From contig JABAKD010000021.1 in NCBI GenBank assembly GCA_012845835.1, positions 124,001-188,000 on the forward strand: a stretch of 64,000 nt of DNA, in the 5' to 3' direction. The stretch's first letter is position 1. Each line of letters starts with the position of its first letter. This DNA is from Undaria pinnatifida (Eukaryota > Sar > Phaeophyceae > Laminariales > Alariaceae). Below are positions 33,360-43,909 of this stretch, piece after piece. The notes below the pieces were generated by a model, which was not told the DNA's origin, made no database searches, and saw nothing but the letters and a program-made list of their open reading frames with translations. A program made the translations under genes and the position numbers.

Positions 33360-34249
33360 CGCTAGCGTGAACGATCTCCATTGAACAAGTGGGTTGTGCG
33401 TTGCTAAGCGCCTATGAGGAGAACCGATACAAGACCTTCGTCGGGGGAAAGGTTAAGCACCCTTTCCGGCGAAGTAAGCAACGGGGAAGAGGAATGCGAG
33501 TCCTCCTCCGCCAATGCACAATACTATGAAGAAGAGGGACGCGAGTCCTTCCCCGACAATGCACAGCATCATGAAACAGCCCCAGGTCCATCAGCAACAT
33601 CATCGAACACTATCGGGGACCTAGGCAACGCCCTTCGCCAAGTACTGCAGATGACCAACGAGGGGGGGCCAACCGCCCCAACAGGCACGTACGAGTCAGA
33701 CCCATAGAAATTCGTCAGAAAAATGAAATGCTTGCTTCGTCTCGAGCGTTTGAGAGCGGGCAAAGTGTTGCATCAGCTTACCGTGTTTTCCGAGGTTCTG
33801 GTCTGTCCTGGGTCTCGGCTGAAGGGTTGATGGACGTATTGAAGGGAGAATCGATACCAGTAGGGCTTCCGAATGTAGACCTGTCACGACTCAGGAGTTA
33901 CTTTGGGCAGGAGAGAGTAGATAATGTCGCTCAAGCTATGGTCACAACTGATCGCAAAAATCACAGCCCAACCAGTCCAAGAAATGATTTTTGCTGCGGG
34001 GTCACCCCAAGAAGCGTGGAGGGTGTTTGAGTCCCACTACGCTGTAAAAAGTGAACATGAGAGGGAAATAGTAGAGGATGAGTGGAATGAACCAAGGCAG
34101 AAGGAAGGAGAGAACATCATGTCGTTTTACGGTAGGGCAAAGGCCATAAGGATGAAGCTAGAATCATACGGAGATATGCGACCAGACGCATCTATGTACG
34201 AACATACTGCCCGTGGAATGCTCCCATCTTCCAAGCTATGTGCGTAGTG

Positions 34250-35560
34250 ACCACGTGCTTCTCCTTCCTGATGGTTCGAGTCGTACCATGGAAGATTTGC
34301 TCAGGAGAGCTGCTCACGAGCTGGAGCGCAATGGGAGATCAGGAGAAGAGAGAGAGGAGACAAGGCATGCCCTGACCGCAGCCGGCGTGGGTTCGGGCGA
34401 CCGGGGTGGGAGAAATGCTGGTGATCGGGGGGTATGGGGAGCGCGGTCGACCGTACACCTACTGCGCGCACCACGGCGAGGAGCAAGGCCACAACACCCG
34501 CGAATGCATCGTCATGCGTCGAGAATTCGACAGATACTACGGCGACTTCCACGAACACTTACAGACGCGGGGACTCGGGCCGTAAGCCGGACGCGGAGGA
34601 GGGCGCCGGGCGGAAGGTAATACCGACAGCAACCGTACCCAAACGACTCGGGCGCGCGTTGGAGTCGGGTCCACCCGCCGGAGCAGCAGAGAGCGCCGCC
34701 GCCAGGACACGGACCCGGGCCTGGCGGGTATGCGAACCCCATGCCCGGAGGACGTGGCCACGACCGGCATCATTCTCCGGGCGGGCGCGGCCGAGGCAGG
34801 GGCGAGGGCTTCGGGCAGGTGCCACCGCCTAATTTTCCGTCGAATTCGCCGCCGAATTTTTCGCCCAATTTTCTTCCTGGACAATTACCCAACGCATCGC
34901 GGCACGCGTTTGCGGCAGATTATCCCTTCGAGAACGAATACATGGGAAACTCGGGGTGGGGGGCAGCAGCGGAGCCCCACCGACGGCGGAGTCGGGGACT
35001 CCCGAGCAGCAGCAGCAGCTCCAACAGCAGCAAGCGGGCACGCCTCCTGCCACGTCTACCTCTGCTACTGCAACTCTTTCTTCTCCGGCTCCCGGCGCAG
35101 CTCAAGCCAGCGGAGCTCCCCTGCAGCTCTTCATCGCACGAAGTGTGAAAATTGGCGGGAAGGCTCCGCTTTATTCGGGGATCGGCGAACGACTCCCTCT
35201 ACGCCACCCGACTCCCCCCCCCAGGGTTCAGTATTGCCCCTCCGAAAGCGCAACGAGTGCTCCTGCAGGGGCACGGATCTGGTGAGCTGGGGGGCGGAGA
35301 CAAGCAGCATGCGGGGTTGGGGGGCGTGGAGGAGAGCAAAGGTGCACCGCCATACGACACCACGGACGGGGGGGAGAGCAGGGGCAGCTATCGGTCGCTT
35401 GGGCCGTCGGGGCGGGGAGTGCCGCTCGGGCTTGTGTCGCGCCTCGCCACGCGGGAGGATGTCGACGCAGGTCTTTTGCTAGATACGCCCCTCTCACCTG
35501 CGGCCCGACATGCCCCTCTGCCACGCCAAGGACCGCAGCTAATGTCGGGCGGCTAAATGT
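34250..35560 (+). mobile_element. GC-rich segment with a zinc-knuckle-like box, probably from another retroelement
   Basis: Much more GC-rich than the rest of the Copia element. One frame reads Y-C-A-H-H-G-E-E-Q-G-H-N-T-R-E-C (about 34,457-34,505), the style of zinc knuckle seen in Ty3/Gypsy Gag, followed by a Gly/Arg/Pro/Asn-rich stretch (about 34,740-34,950). I infer foreign retroelement sequence within the Copia fossil, but the joints are not sharp by eye. Broken. Confidence 0.45.
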
Positions 35561-37401
35561 GAAGTGTTCGGTTTGCTTGAAACAGGGGCGTTCGAAATTG
35601 TTGACGAGTAGCAACGAATAGACAACGCGATTAGCAGCAAGCTCATTTTTGATTGGAAGGTTGATCAATTTGGTTGGCCTACGAAAGCGAAGGCGGGACT
35701 TGCAGCTAGGGGTGACATGCAGGAAGAGTACATTGACTTTGGAGATTTGTACGCGCCTACTGTTGCTTCGTCCAGTGTCCGTTTGTTGGCTGCGTTGGCG
35801 TGTGAGCATCACCTAGAGTTGTGCCTTTTTGATATAGACCAGGCTTTTGTGAGGGCAGATTTTGCCGAGGATGTCTACATGCGATTGCCAGAAGGGTGTG
35901 GTTCGTTGTCAGGGAAGGTTGTGAAGCTGAGCAAGAGTCTTTATGGTTTCAGACAAGCATCCAGACAGTGGTATGCGTTGCTAAGGAAGTGTCTTTTGGA
36001 TTTAGGGTTTGTGCAGTGCTTGGCTGATTCGTGTGTTTCTCGTTTGGTTGAAGGGGGGGAAGTAGCGATGCACCTAGTGGTGCATGGGGATGATATTTTT
36101 GCCGTGGGAAAGAAGGAAAGGTGTGATCAGTTCGGTAAGTATCTCGGGCGTCTCGTTCCAGTTAAGTCGTTGGGCGAGCTCAAGTGGTGCTCGGGGTGCT
36201 ATTAAGAGAGAGACAGGGAGGCAGGAAGGTTGGCTATTTCGCAACAGACGTACACGGAAGAATTGGGCGAGAAGTATGCTGTGGAATGGGGCAGACGCTA
36301 TCCAGATTGCTACAACTTGGAGGCTTTGGGATTTTGATGTTGACGAGCCGAATGTTCTGTTTCCTTTCCGAGAGTTCATCGGTGCGCTTTCGTAGATTGC
36401 CTTGTTGACCAGGCCGGATATCGCGAATTCAGAAAGGGCAGTAGCAAGGTATTGCAGTGCGCCGAAGCTGATCCACTGGAAAGCGGCAAGTAGTATACTA
36501 GGGTATGCAATGAGGACGAGTTCTTTTGGGATTTCTTTTCAGCAGGGGACGTTGACGGGGATTAGTTTGATTTTGTTCGCAGATGCCCACTATGCTTCGC
36601 GCAGTACGGACAGGAGAGGCGTGTCGGAGGGGGTAGTGATGTGTGCGGGGGGCCTGTTTCGTGGCACTCCAAGACGCAGAAGTGTGTGATTCTCTCGACT
36701 ACTCAGGCGGAGTATGTGGCTATGTCGGACATGGGGAAGGAGATTTTGTTTTTGAGGCAGGTTTGGTGTTTTATGTTGCCGAAGGCAAGGATGCCGTGCA
36801 TTGCCATGTATGAGGATAACGAGGGAGCCATCCAAATTGCAAAGCACCCGATTTCGAAGTCGAACTCGAAGCACATTCATTGACGTGAGGCATCACTTTT
36901 TGAGGGAACTGGTAGAAAGGAAGGAGGTCGAAATTATCCTCGTGGAGGTCGAAATTATCCACGTAGTGTCGCAGTACCAGCATGCTAACTTTCTCACCAA
37001 GGCGTTACCTGAGAGGGAGTTTGAATTTCACCGGGGGCTAGTGATGATTTTGATGTGATTTCTCTCTCGGATAGTGTTTGATTTTCTGACTTTCGATTTC
37101 TAATATGTTTCTTTGTTTTGTTTTTCTGATGTATGTTTATGAGGGTTGAAGGACTTGCATTCAAAGTGATCGATGGGAAATACTGAATAGTGTTTGAGTT
37201 TTAATGGTCATGGGTGTGATGAGAATAGATTTGAGTGTTTTTGCAAATGGAGGGAATGTATTCGAGTGTTTTTGCAACTGCAACATTTTTTTGTTTTCTG
37301 GACGTGAGTAAAGAGAAACTCTACAGTATTTTGGGATTTGGGAATATACGTTTTAACGAAGTAGTCTGGATAAATCATGACAATGTTGCGAGTAGGGGGG
37401 C

Positions 37402-37885
37402 TGTCGGCCGTACTCACTCCATTGTCAGATTGTGAACAAGCATCCGTCGAAAAGATAGATCGGAGAATTCGGGGGTTTCGTATATGTGTGGGATGGATTT
37501 CCACAACGGGATTTTGTGTTGTGGGTTTTCATGTGCCCGAATAATATCTCTCTATTTTTCGACTCTATTTTTGCCTCTATCTTGTGTCTATTCGGCTACC
37601 ACGCCAAGGGCTACCACGCCCCATCTATATTGCAAGGGCTATCACGCCTTCACCACTGCACGGCTACCACGCATGTGTATTCATATCCTGGCTACCACGC
37701 CACAGTTCCGAGTTCCATTTCTGGGTTGTTACACCTGATCTATCACGCTCCACCACACACGTAAATTGGGTTATCACACCCGCCTTAGTTAGCAGTTCGT
37801 AGTTTACCGATCACCGGCTATTACGCCACCTTTCTTCTCCACCTACACCACCACCGGGGCGCCACACGTACCAACCTACTCCACA
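37402..37885 (+). repeat. 3' LTR of the Copia element
   Basis: 484 bases, preceded by a purine-rich tract (GTAGGGGGG) of the kind used for plus-strand priming. Its end CCACA is followed directly by the AATGG target duplication. Confidence 0.92.
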
Positions 37886-37890
37886 AATGG

Positions 37891-38995
37891 AACGCCGATA
37901 GTTCGGCCTTAAAGTTTGAAAAGTTTTTTTGGGGTTATATATTGGCTGAAATATTCCGGGTTTCGTCGCTATGGGGAAGATATTTACTGACCTAAAATGT
38001 GTTTTTGTGGCTCTTTTTTGGGTCATACGGTCCAACAGGTCAATTTGTCTATTTTTCATCAAACCTTGATCAACAATGCCCACCAAACACGATTGACCTT
38101 CGATCTTGAGATAGAGACAACCCATGGTCACTCCTCTTTGTTCCCCGACAAGGCCACATGAATGTAGGTGACAGCGCTGAAGTTTATCTCGATCCATGCC
38201 CTAGGGCGTGAGAAGTTGCTTGTGTGTTTCTGTGGTTTTCCGTCACATCCTCTCAAAATTCTGTTTTTTTTCGCCCGTTTGGAGACGATAGAGAGTTTTT
38301 GTCTCGGTTTTCTACACACCAGCCGCCAAATGTGTTTTTAACAGAAGCCTGATCGGCGTCCACCACGAATCACCGGCCGTAGAGTGAGCGCTGTACACCA
38401 AGGGTGGGTTGGAGCCCCTAACAAGCTCGTCACGTTCAGAGTTTACGATGCTGTCGTTGATTTCGTCGGTTGAAGTGTGTGGAGAACACGAAATTGCGCC
38501 GCGTCTAATCCAAGATCTGCCTGATAATTTTTCAGACCCATGTTGGCCAAGATCGCCGCGAGAAATATTTTTTCCGGAATTCTGGAAAGTTTCAAAAACA
38601 AATTCTACCAAATTGGGTCGATAGGCGACCGTTCAGGCAAAGTGGGTCCATAGGCGACCGTTCAGGCCAAGTTTGGCTGGGATCTTAAGGAATTTCCAAC
38701 GTTTGGCCTCCCATTGTCACCGGTCTTACAGGCGGTGGTTTGGTGCGTGTTGGGCTCTGTCGTGAGACTGGACACGCCAGTTCGTACATTCCACATTGTC
38801 TGGGTCGAGACGCTGGAGAGCGTGCAACGCATATCGTCGTTTACCTTGCTATCTTACAAGAGGGCTCTTTTGCAATGATGTGCCTTGGGTCTTGCTATTT
38901 CTTTTGGCGACGGTGCAGTACCTTTCGGTTCGCTCTTAATAGTTTGCAACCGGCTCCTCCCCAGTGGCAATACGCTTGGCAGATTTACTTGCCGA
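37891..38995. other. No gene recognised
   Basis: The minus-strand frame 38,312-38,611 (99 codons) is open but unrecognised. A 29-base tandem duplication, GGGTCGATAGGCGACCGTTC, begins at 38,615 and again at 38,644. Confidence 0.4.
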
Positions 38996-39264
38996 AGGGC
39001 CGTTCCGAACGCAAAAAACAACACGAATCCTGGCAAAAAAAAACGAGATTCCTGACATTTTGAAACTCTGAAATGTCACGTTTGAAATAAACAAAAATCG
39101 CCTTATTTTTTTTGTCAAAAATCCGGGACACAATAACTTGTTATGGAAAATGTTAAACATATGAAATTTACGGATTCCTGACTACCATCACGATTTGCGA
39201 AAAGTGGAAAAAAAACAAGAAAATGTCATCCGTGACATGTTTTGCGTTCGTTAGGAACGGCCCT
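38996..39264. mobile_element. MITE with GGGCCGTTCC ends
   Basis: AGGGCCGTTCCGAACGCAAA at the left faces TTTGCGTTCGTTAGGAACGG then CCCT at the right: inverted ends of about 20 bases with a small indel. The interior is A/T-rich and has inverted words such as GACATTTTGAAAC / GAAATGTCACGTTTG. No clean target duplication found. 269 bases. Confidence 0.7.
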
Positions 39265-40404
39265 ATTGGCACTCTGCTAAATTAAAGGTGGGGGACACAG
39301 AGTGCCCCCAGCAGGTCTGCCAATTGAGCAGGTCCTCGAAGAGTACTCACTTTCGTTCCTTCGTAGAGATGTAGCTTCATTCGTTTCCACCAGAGCCCGG
39401 GATAGCTTCTGAGATCGGAGGCGCGTGCCTCCGATCTAATACCTAACTTCCCCGAATATAAACCGCCAACCTTATCATACGAAACCCATCCAAATGATCT
39501 TAAATTCGGATACCTACAGGCCTTTCGAGGCCGTATCTTAACACTAGCCCACCCTGATGAGTCGCATATGCAGAAATATGGGAGATTCGGGGAAACTCCG
39601 GTTCTACGAACTAGACCATGAGTCGAAGATGCGGCTCCTCAAAACCCACTCCCACACCTCTAACCGTCTGGCTATGGAGCCAGGAACACGCGAAGAAAAG
39701 CAGTAGAAAGAAACGCAGATCCTACAACAAGGCAATAGTCACCCATCAAAAACCTGCCGAATGCCGCCGGTGTGGCGGGGGGGGGCAGAAAAGGCTCTAG
39801 AACCTGCCGCATGCCGCCGGTGTGGCGGGGGCGGCAGGACAGGCTCTACGGCAAACCAACCACAGAAAAGGTACTATGGCGAGGCGAGCTCTCGTCGATA
39901 TGGAGGGGAACACAGGCGCTAACACAAGGGAGAAGTCATGCGAAAGCAAACTCCCGCGGGCCATCGGCAAGGCGGGGGGTTAGACGAGGAAACGACGAAT
40001 ACCCGGGATGGAAGGTGTCAACACCTACAGCCCCGCTAGGGGAGGAAGTGTTTAGACGAAAAAACGAAAAAAAAAAACAGAACAAATACAACACACAAAA
40101 CATAAACGATGACACACAGACCCGTACACCGGTCGCCCCCCGGCTCTGGGCTGAGCGAAGCGTCGGCAGGGCGAAATTGAACAATGACCAAAAGGCGACA
40201 GCCCTGCGCCTCAGATAGCGGCGTTTTACCCGAACCCTGACCCGGCACTGAGCAGGGGGTTCGGCAGGACAGAAAAAAAATGGAAAGAACCGCCCCAAAA
40301 CTCGACAAAGACCCTCAGGACACTACGAACAACCCAAAGACAAAGACGAAAAACTCATACAAAAAAAAATGAAGAACTATCGAGAAGCGGTGGTGGCTTG
40401 GAAG
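39265..40404. other. No gene recognised; GC-rich duplication at 39,754-39,845
   Basis: CCTGCCG.ATGCCGCCGGTGTGGCGGGGG occurs twice about 50 bases apart (39,754 and 39,802), in one frame giving A-x-C-R-R-C-G-G-G-G. The stretch from 40,050 to 40,400 is A-rich with weak frames. It may be the edge of the Gypsy fossil to its right, but I found no LTR pair. Confidence 0.35.
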
Positions 40405-42900
40405 TCAACTGGCCACGGCCGCGCCTCGAGATTCGTCTACGTTACGTTGGATTCCCCGAGGAAACGCACTGGCGATGTGAACTTGCAAGCACCAAGAGCC
40501 TCGTACGGCTCCCGTTGAAGTCGTGTAGCGCGCCGGGGTAAGAGGGAGTTTAATCGGTCCCGGGTCGTCCAGAAAGCGGACCAGGTATACCTTGTCCTCG
40601 GTAGTGCTCGCGCTGATTTTTCCTAGCCACCATAAACCATCGTCTCCCTTGTACCAAAATTGGGCTCCCTTAGGAAGTACTGTGTCGTGGTAGGGACGGA
40701 GCCAATCGGTGCGGGGAACACAGGCGTAGCCCGGCGCTAGGAAACGTTCCCCGTTGTTGCGGGAGAGCTCACGCTGTGCTGCTCCGATCCGCATTCGGCG
40801 GTAAAGGCGGTTGGTTTGGCGGTGTTGGTCCGGGGTTCCGGCCCAATAACGCAAGATGTGGGAGCGGGAGAGGTGAAGGTCCATTTCCCGCTCCCAGGAC
40901 GGTTCGGAGAGTCCCGCCTAATGCGTCTTGTATAGCACCGCGGTGACGCCACCTCGCCCCCGTACCGACTGATGACCAGTGATCTGCTCCACCTCCAGCC
41001 GTTGGAGGGGAGTCGAAACGTCGTCTTGTGTGACGTGGTACGGCGGGAACTTCTTGGAAAATTTGTTGAGCACATACTGTGTCAGCCCCGCCGGTAGGTA
41101 TTTGGGCATGTCCCCGCTGTCGTGGGGGTTGGCACAGGGTTTGCAGCGCTCGATGGCCACACGCCGACGAGCGTCCGAACCAGGCAGGTCGGAAGGGAGG
41201 TCCAAATAAAGGAGGTTGCTCCCGAGCGGCGAGCCGTCCGGGGTCTCGGCGGCGGAGCAGGAACCGACGGCCAGGACCTTGTATGGGCCCGTCCAGTTAA
41301 GCGCGAGTTTGGCCTTGAGTACCTTGGCGTCGGTATTCGCCTTCACACCCTGGCGGATGGTAGAGGCAGAATTGTATACCCATGCCCAACGACCCACAGT
41401 GAAGTTAGGTGCTGGACGCAGCGCGTCGGCGAGGGCGGAGTTTCTGCGGTTAACACGGGAAACGGTGAGGGCGTGTTGTGCGCGGACAATGTCGCTCGCG
41501 CGCTCTTGCCAGTCGGTGGCCAAATCGCAATAGGCCAGGTGGTCACGGGCCAGACTCTGGTGTCCCACGACACCTGTGCGGTCGAAAATAGTCAGGGGGA
41601 GCCGTGGGAGTCTGCCCATGTGGACCTCGTTGGGCGCCAAACCCGTCGCCGAGCTGACAGAGTTGTTGTAAGCGAATTCTACGTGGGGCAGATGCAAGTC
41701 CCAATCGTCTTGTCGCTCGTTGATGACCATAGTCAGCATTTGTGCCATAGTGTGACTTAACCGCTCAACGCCCCCGTTACAGTTGGGATGATAGGAGCTT
41801 GTAGCAAGCTTGTGCACACCCAACAGCTGATATACAGCTTGTGAAAGCTTGGAGCAGGACTGCAGTCCGTTGTCCGAGAGTATGGTGCGCGGGCACCCCC
41901 ACAAAGGGATGTATTGGTTCACCAGGATATTGGCTGTACCCTCCGCGGTGAACTCGGCGGCAGTGACGGGGAACATGTCGGCCCGACGACTGAAGCGATC
42001 GGTGAACAGCAGGATGTAGGTGTTGCCTCGTGGTGTGAACGGAAGGGGGCCGAAGTAGTCAACACTGACGGCGATAACTGGACCTTCCGGCAGAGGCGTT
42101 GTGGTGATGGGCCAGCGGACAGTCAGCCGTGGGGTTTTCCGCGCTTGGCACTTCAAGCAGTGGCGAAGCCACCACCGGGTGCACACACTCATGCCAATCC
42201 ACCAATAGGAACGCTCCAGCATGCGCAACGTGCGCGTGGTGCCAAGGTGGCAGGAGGCCGTCGAGTGACAAGCTTGCATGATCCAAGAGCGCATGAGCTT
42301 GGGAACGTAGATGCGAACTGGCTCGTCGTTTAGCAAGCAAGCAGCTCGCCCCACAGAGTTCGGTTTGTCAGAGCTTGTTGGCGGCAGTGTCGGGTTACGG
42401 ACGAGTAGGACGATGTCGTCGTCGGTTGTATGTAGTCGACCCTTATCCGCCAACTCCTTGGTCTGAGAGGGAGGGACGCTTGTGCGAGAGGTAGAACGCC
42501 AAAGTCGGGCGGCAGGACCGATGGCCGGCCGATAGAAACGTAACGCATCATGGCGTGGCACGTCGGCTCAGCATGCTGCTCTCGCTTCCAATCGTCATGT
42601 GAATAACGCGCGACGGAATCAGCCAAACGCAATTCAGCAGCGTTGCCGAGGGCGTCCGACCTTGTATATGCGGTCGGCGTGCCACCAGGAGAAGGCGTGA
42701 GCCGTAAGAGAGGAGTTCCCATATAGGCTCTGCGTGGTCGCGGTCGGACGGTAGTGGCACGCCGTGCGGACCGGCGAGTCGACAAGAGCAGGGGGTCGCG
42801 GCGGCGACGGGGTCGGCTGCGGCCGTGGAACTCGCGACGGGGTTGTACTTCGTCCGGAAGATGGCCGACGGGCCCCGCGGGGCCCGAATCCATCATCTAC
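40405..42900 (-). mobile_element. Gypsy pol fossil: linker, integrase, chromodomain-like tail
   Basis: The 547-codon frame 42,561-40,918 shows the order expected of a Ty3/Gypsy integrase: an H-H-C-C zinc module (H-S..H-L-G, C-L-K-C-Q-A-R-K), a D-D-E core (V-D-Y-F-G-P-L, L-S-D-N-G, G-G-V-E-R-L-S-H), and a C-terminal part ending near G-H-Q-S-V-R-G-R-G-G-V-T-A-V-L-Y-K. That last block, continuing as W-A-G-L-S-E-P-S-W-E, looks like a chromodomain. Further on (40,884-40,405) a block with G-A-Q-F-W-Y-K-G-D-D-G-L-W-W-L-G-K-I and V-R-F-L-D-D-P-G resembles a Tudor-like reader. Upstream (42,896-42,330) is an A-D-S-V-A-R-Y-S-H-D-style linker. Treated as a fossil. Confidence 0.85.
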
Positions 42901-43304
42901 AGCGGGGGTGCATTACCCGTTGTTGTCGCTGTTCGTCGGCGCGTCGTTGACGACGGAGGGGCTGGAGTGCCAAGCATGGCGGAGACGGACACAGTCGAAC
43001 CGGTCGTCGCGGCGGGGGCCGTCTCCTGTAAAGAAGGCCGTGATAGATAAGTCGGCTGTGCGATGGGCGTCGCTGCAGCCAGGGCTTTTGCGGAGCCCGT
43101 GCCGCCCTCGATGGGTACGGCAAAAATCGAAGCGAAAACGGTGTCAGCGGCCTGTGAAATCGACCCGCGGCCGGTACAGCCTTCGGATGTGGCGACGGAG
43201 GCAGAAACACGAGCGACGAATCTCCCCGGGGAAGCAGAAAGGCCGTCAATCCTTATACGTGGCTCGTGTGTGCGAAAATCGTGAAACGCGGTAGAGGTGA
43301 GAGG

Positions 43305-43460
43305 GAGCCCACCCAAGGCAGCATGTTCAGTGCGGAGCACGAGCCCACCCAAGACAGTGCTTTCGGTGAGGGGTTCGAGTCCACCCAAAGCAGCGCTTTC
43401 GGTGTGGGGCACGAGCCCACCCAAGACAGTGCTTTGGGCGAGGGGCGCGAGTCCACCCGA
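43305..43460. repeat. 36-bp (12-codon) coding-style repeat, 4.3 units
   Basis: Units start at 43,305, 43,341, 43,377, 43,413 and 43,449 with GAG.CCACCCAA..CAG.GCTTTC. On the minus strand they read as 12-residue units of the form L-G-G-L-x-P-x-T-E-S within a 250-codon frame (43,649-42,897), part of the Gypsy-like region. Confidence 0.9.
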
Positions 43461-43648
43461 ACCGACTCCTGGGATCGGCCAGGAGGGAGTGCGCAGCCCG
43501 CGGGTCCGTAGGAGGTAGATACCGCTATCTCCAACGGGGTTGGGGCTTGTCAACCCCACGAGGTTGATTTTTTTCAAGCCACTGCGGTCGTACTCCGTAA
43601 CGGGCTCTGGAAAACGGGCCGGAAAAATCGGCGATGCCCTTGGGACCA

Positions 43649-43907
43649 AGGCTACGGTAGGGGGGGTACCCCCATTTTCACTGGTGTGTTTGAGCCACTC
43701 GCACGAGTGGCTCTGTACCCCACGGATAAAGATGGTTTAGGCATTTGTTTCGGCGCAGCTTAGATCACCTTTGCATTGCGGATTCATTTCGTCAATGTAA
43801 AACATGAAGAATACGTAAGGTCGAATAGGAACAAAGGGGTTACTCGCGCGAGTGACCCCTGTCCACTGAAATAAAAGGCGCAAAAGGGGACCCCCCTACC
43901 GTAGCCT
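43649..43907. mobile_element. MITE family D, copy 3 (best preserved)
   Basis: Inverted ends AGGCTACGGTAGGGGGG at left and, reading inwards from the right, AGGCTACGGTAGGGGGG. 259 bases. The interior has hairpins GCCACTCGCACGAGTGGC and TTACTCGCGCGAGTGAC. CTTGGGACC just left and CTTGGACC just right of the element are a possible, imperfect target duplication. It is inserted in the Gypsy-like fossil, and relatives lie at 12.0 and 31.9 kb. Confidence 0.85.
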
Positions 43908-43909
43908 GG

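Larger units (their letters stand above)
32857..37890 (+). mobile_element. Ty1/Copia LTR retrotransposon, complete LTR-to-LTR fossil
   Basis: The element is 32,862-37,885 (5,024 bases), flanked by the 5-bp target duplication AATGG (32,857-32,861; 37,886-37,890). LTRs are 32,862-33,359 and 37,402-37,885, both starting TGTCGG and ending CCACA. Parts recognised on the plus strand, in Copia order: a gag-like region (about 33,730-34,240), reverse transcriptase (about 35,640-36,200, with F-D-I-D-Q-A-F, S-L-Y-G-F-R-Q and the H-G-D-D-I box) and RNase H (about 36,400-37,060, with S-T-T-Q-A-E-Y-V-A and K-H-I-H). The LTRs differ by a few percent and a small indel, so it is neither brand-new nor ancient. 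It is broken in several places. Confidence 0.93.

Noticed and set aside
39555-39580. CTGATGAG followed by GAAA, resembling a hammerhead ribozyme core
   Set aside because: No stem II can form between the two words (the closing pair would be G with A) and I found no flanking strands able to make stems I and III.
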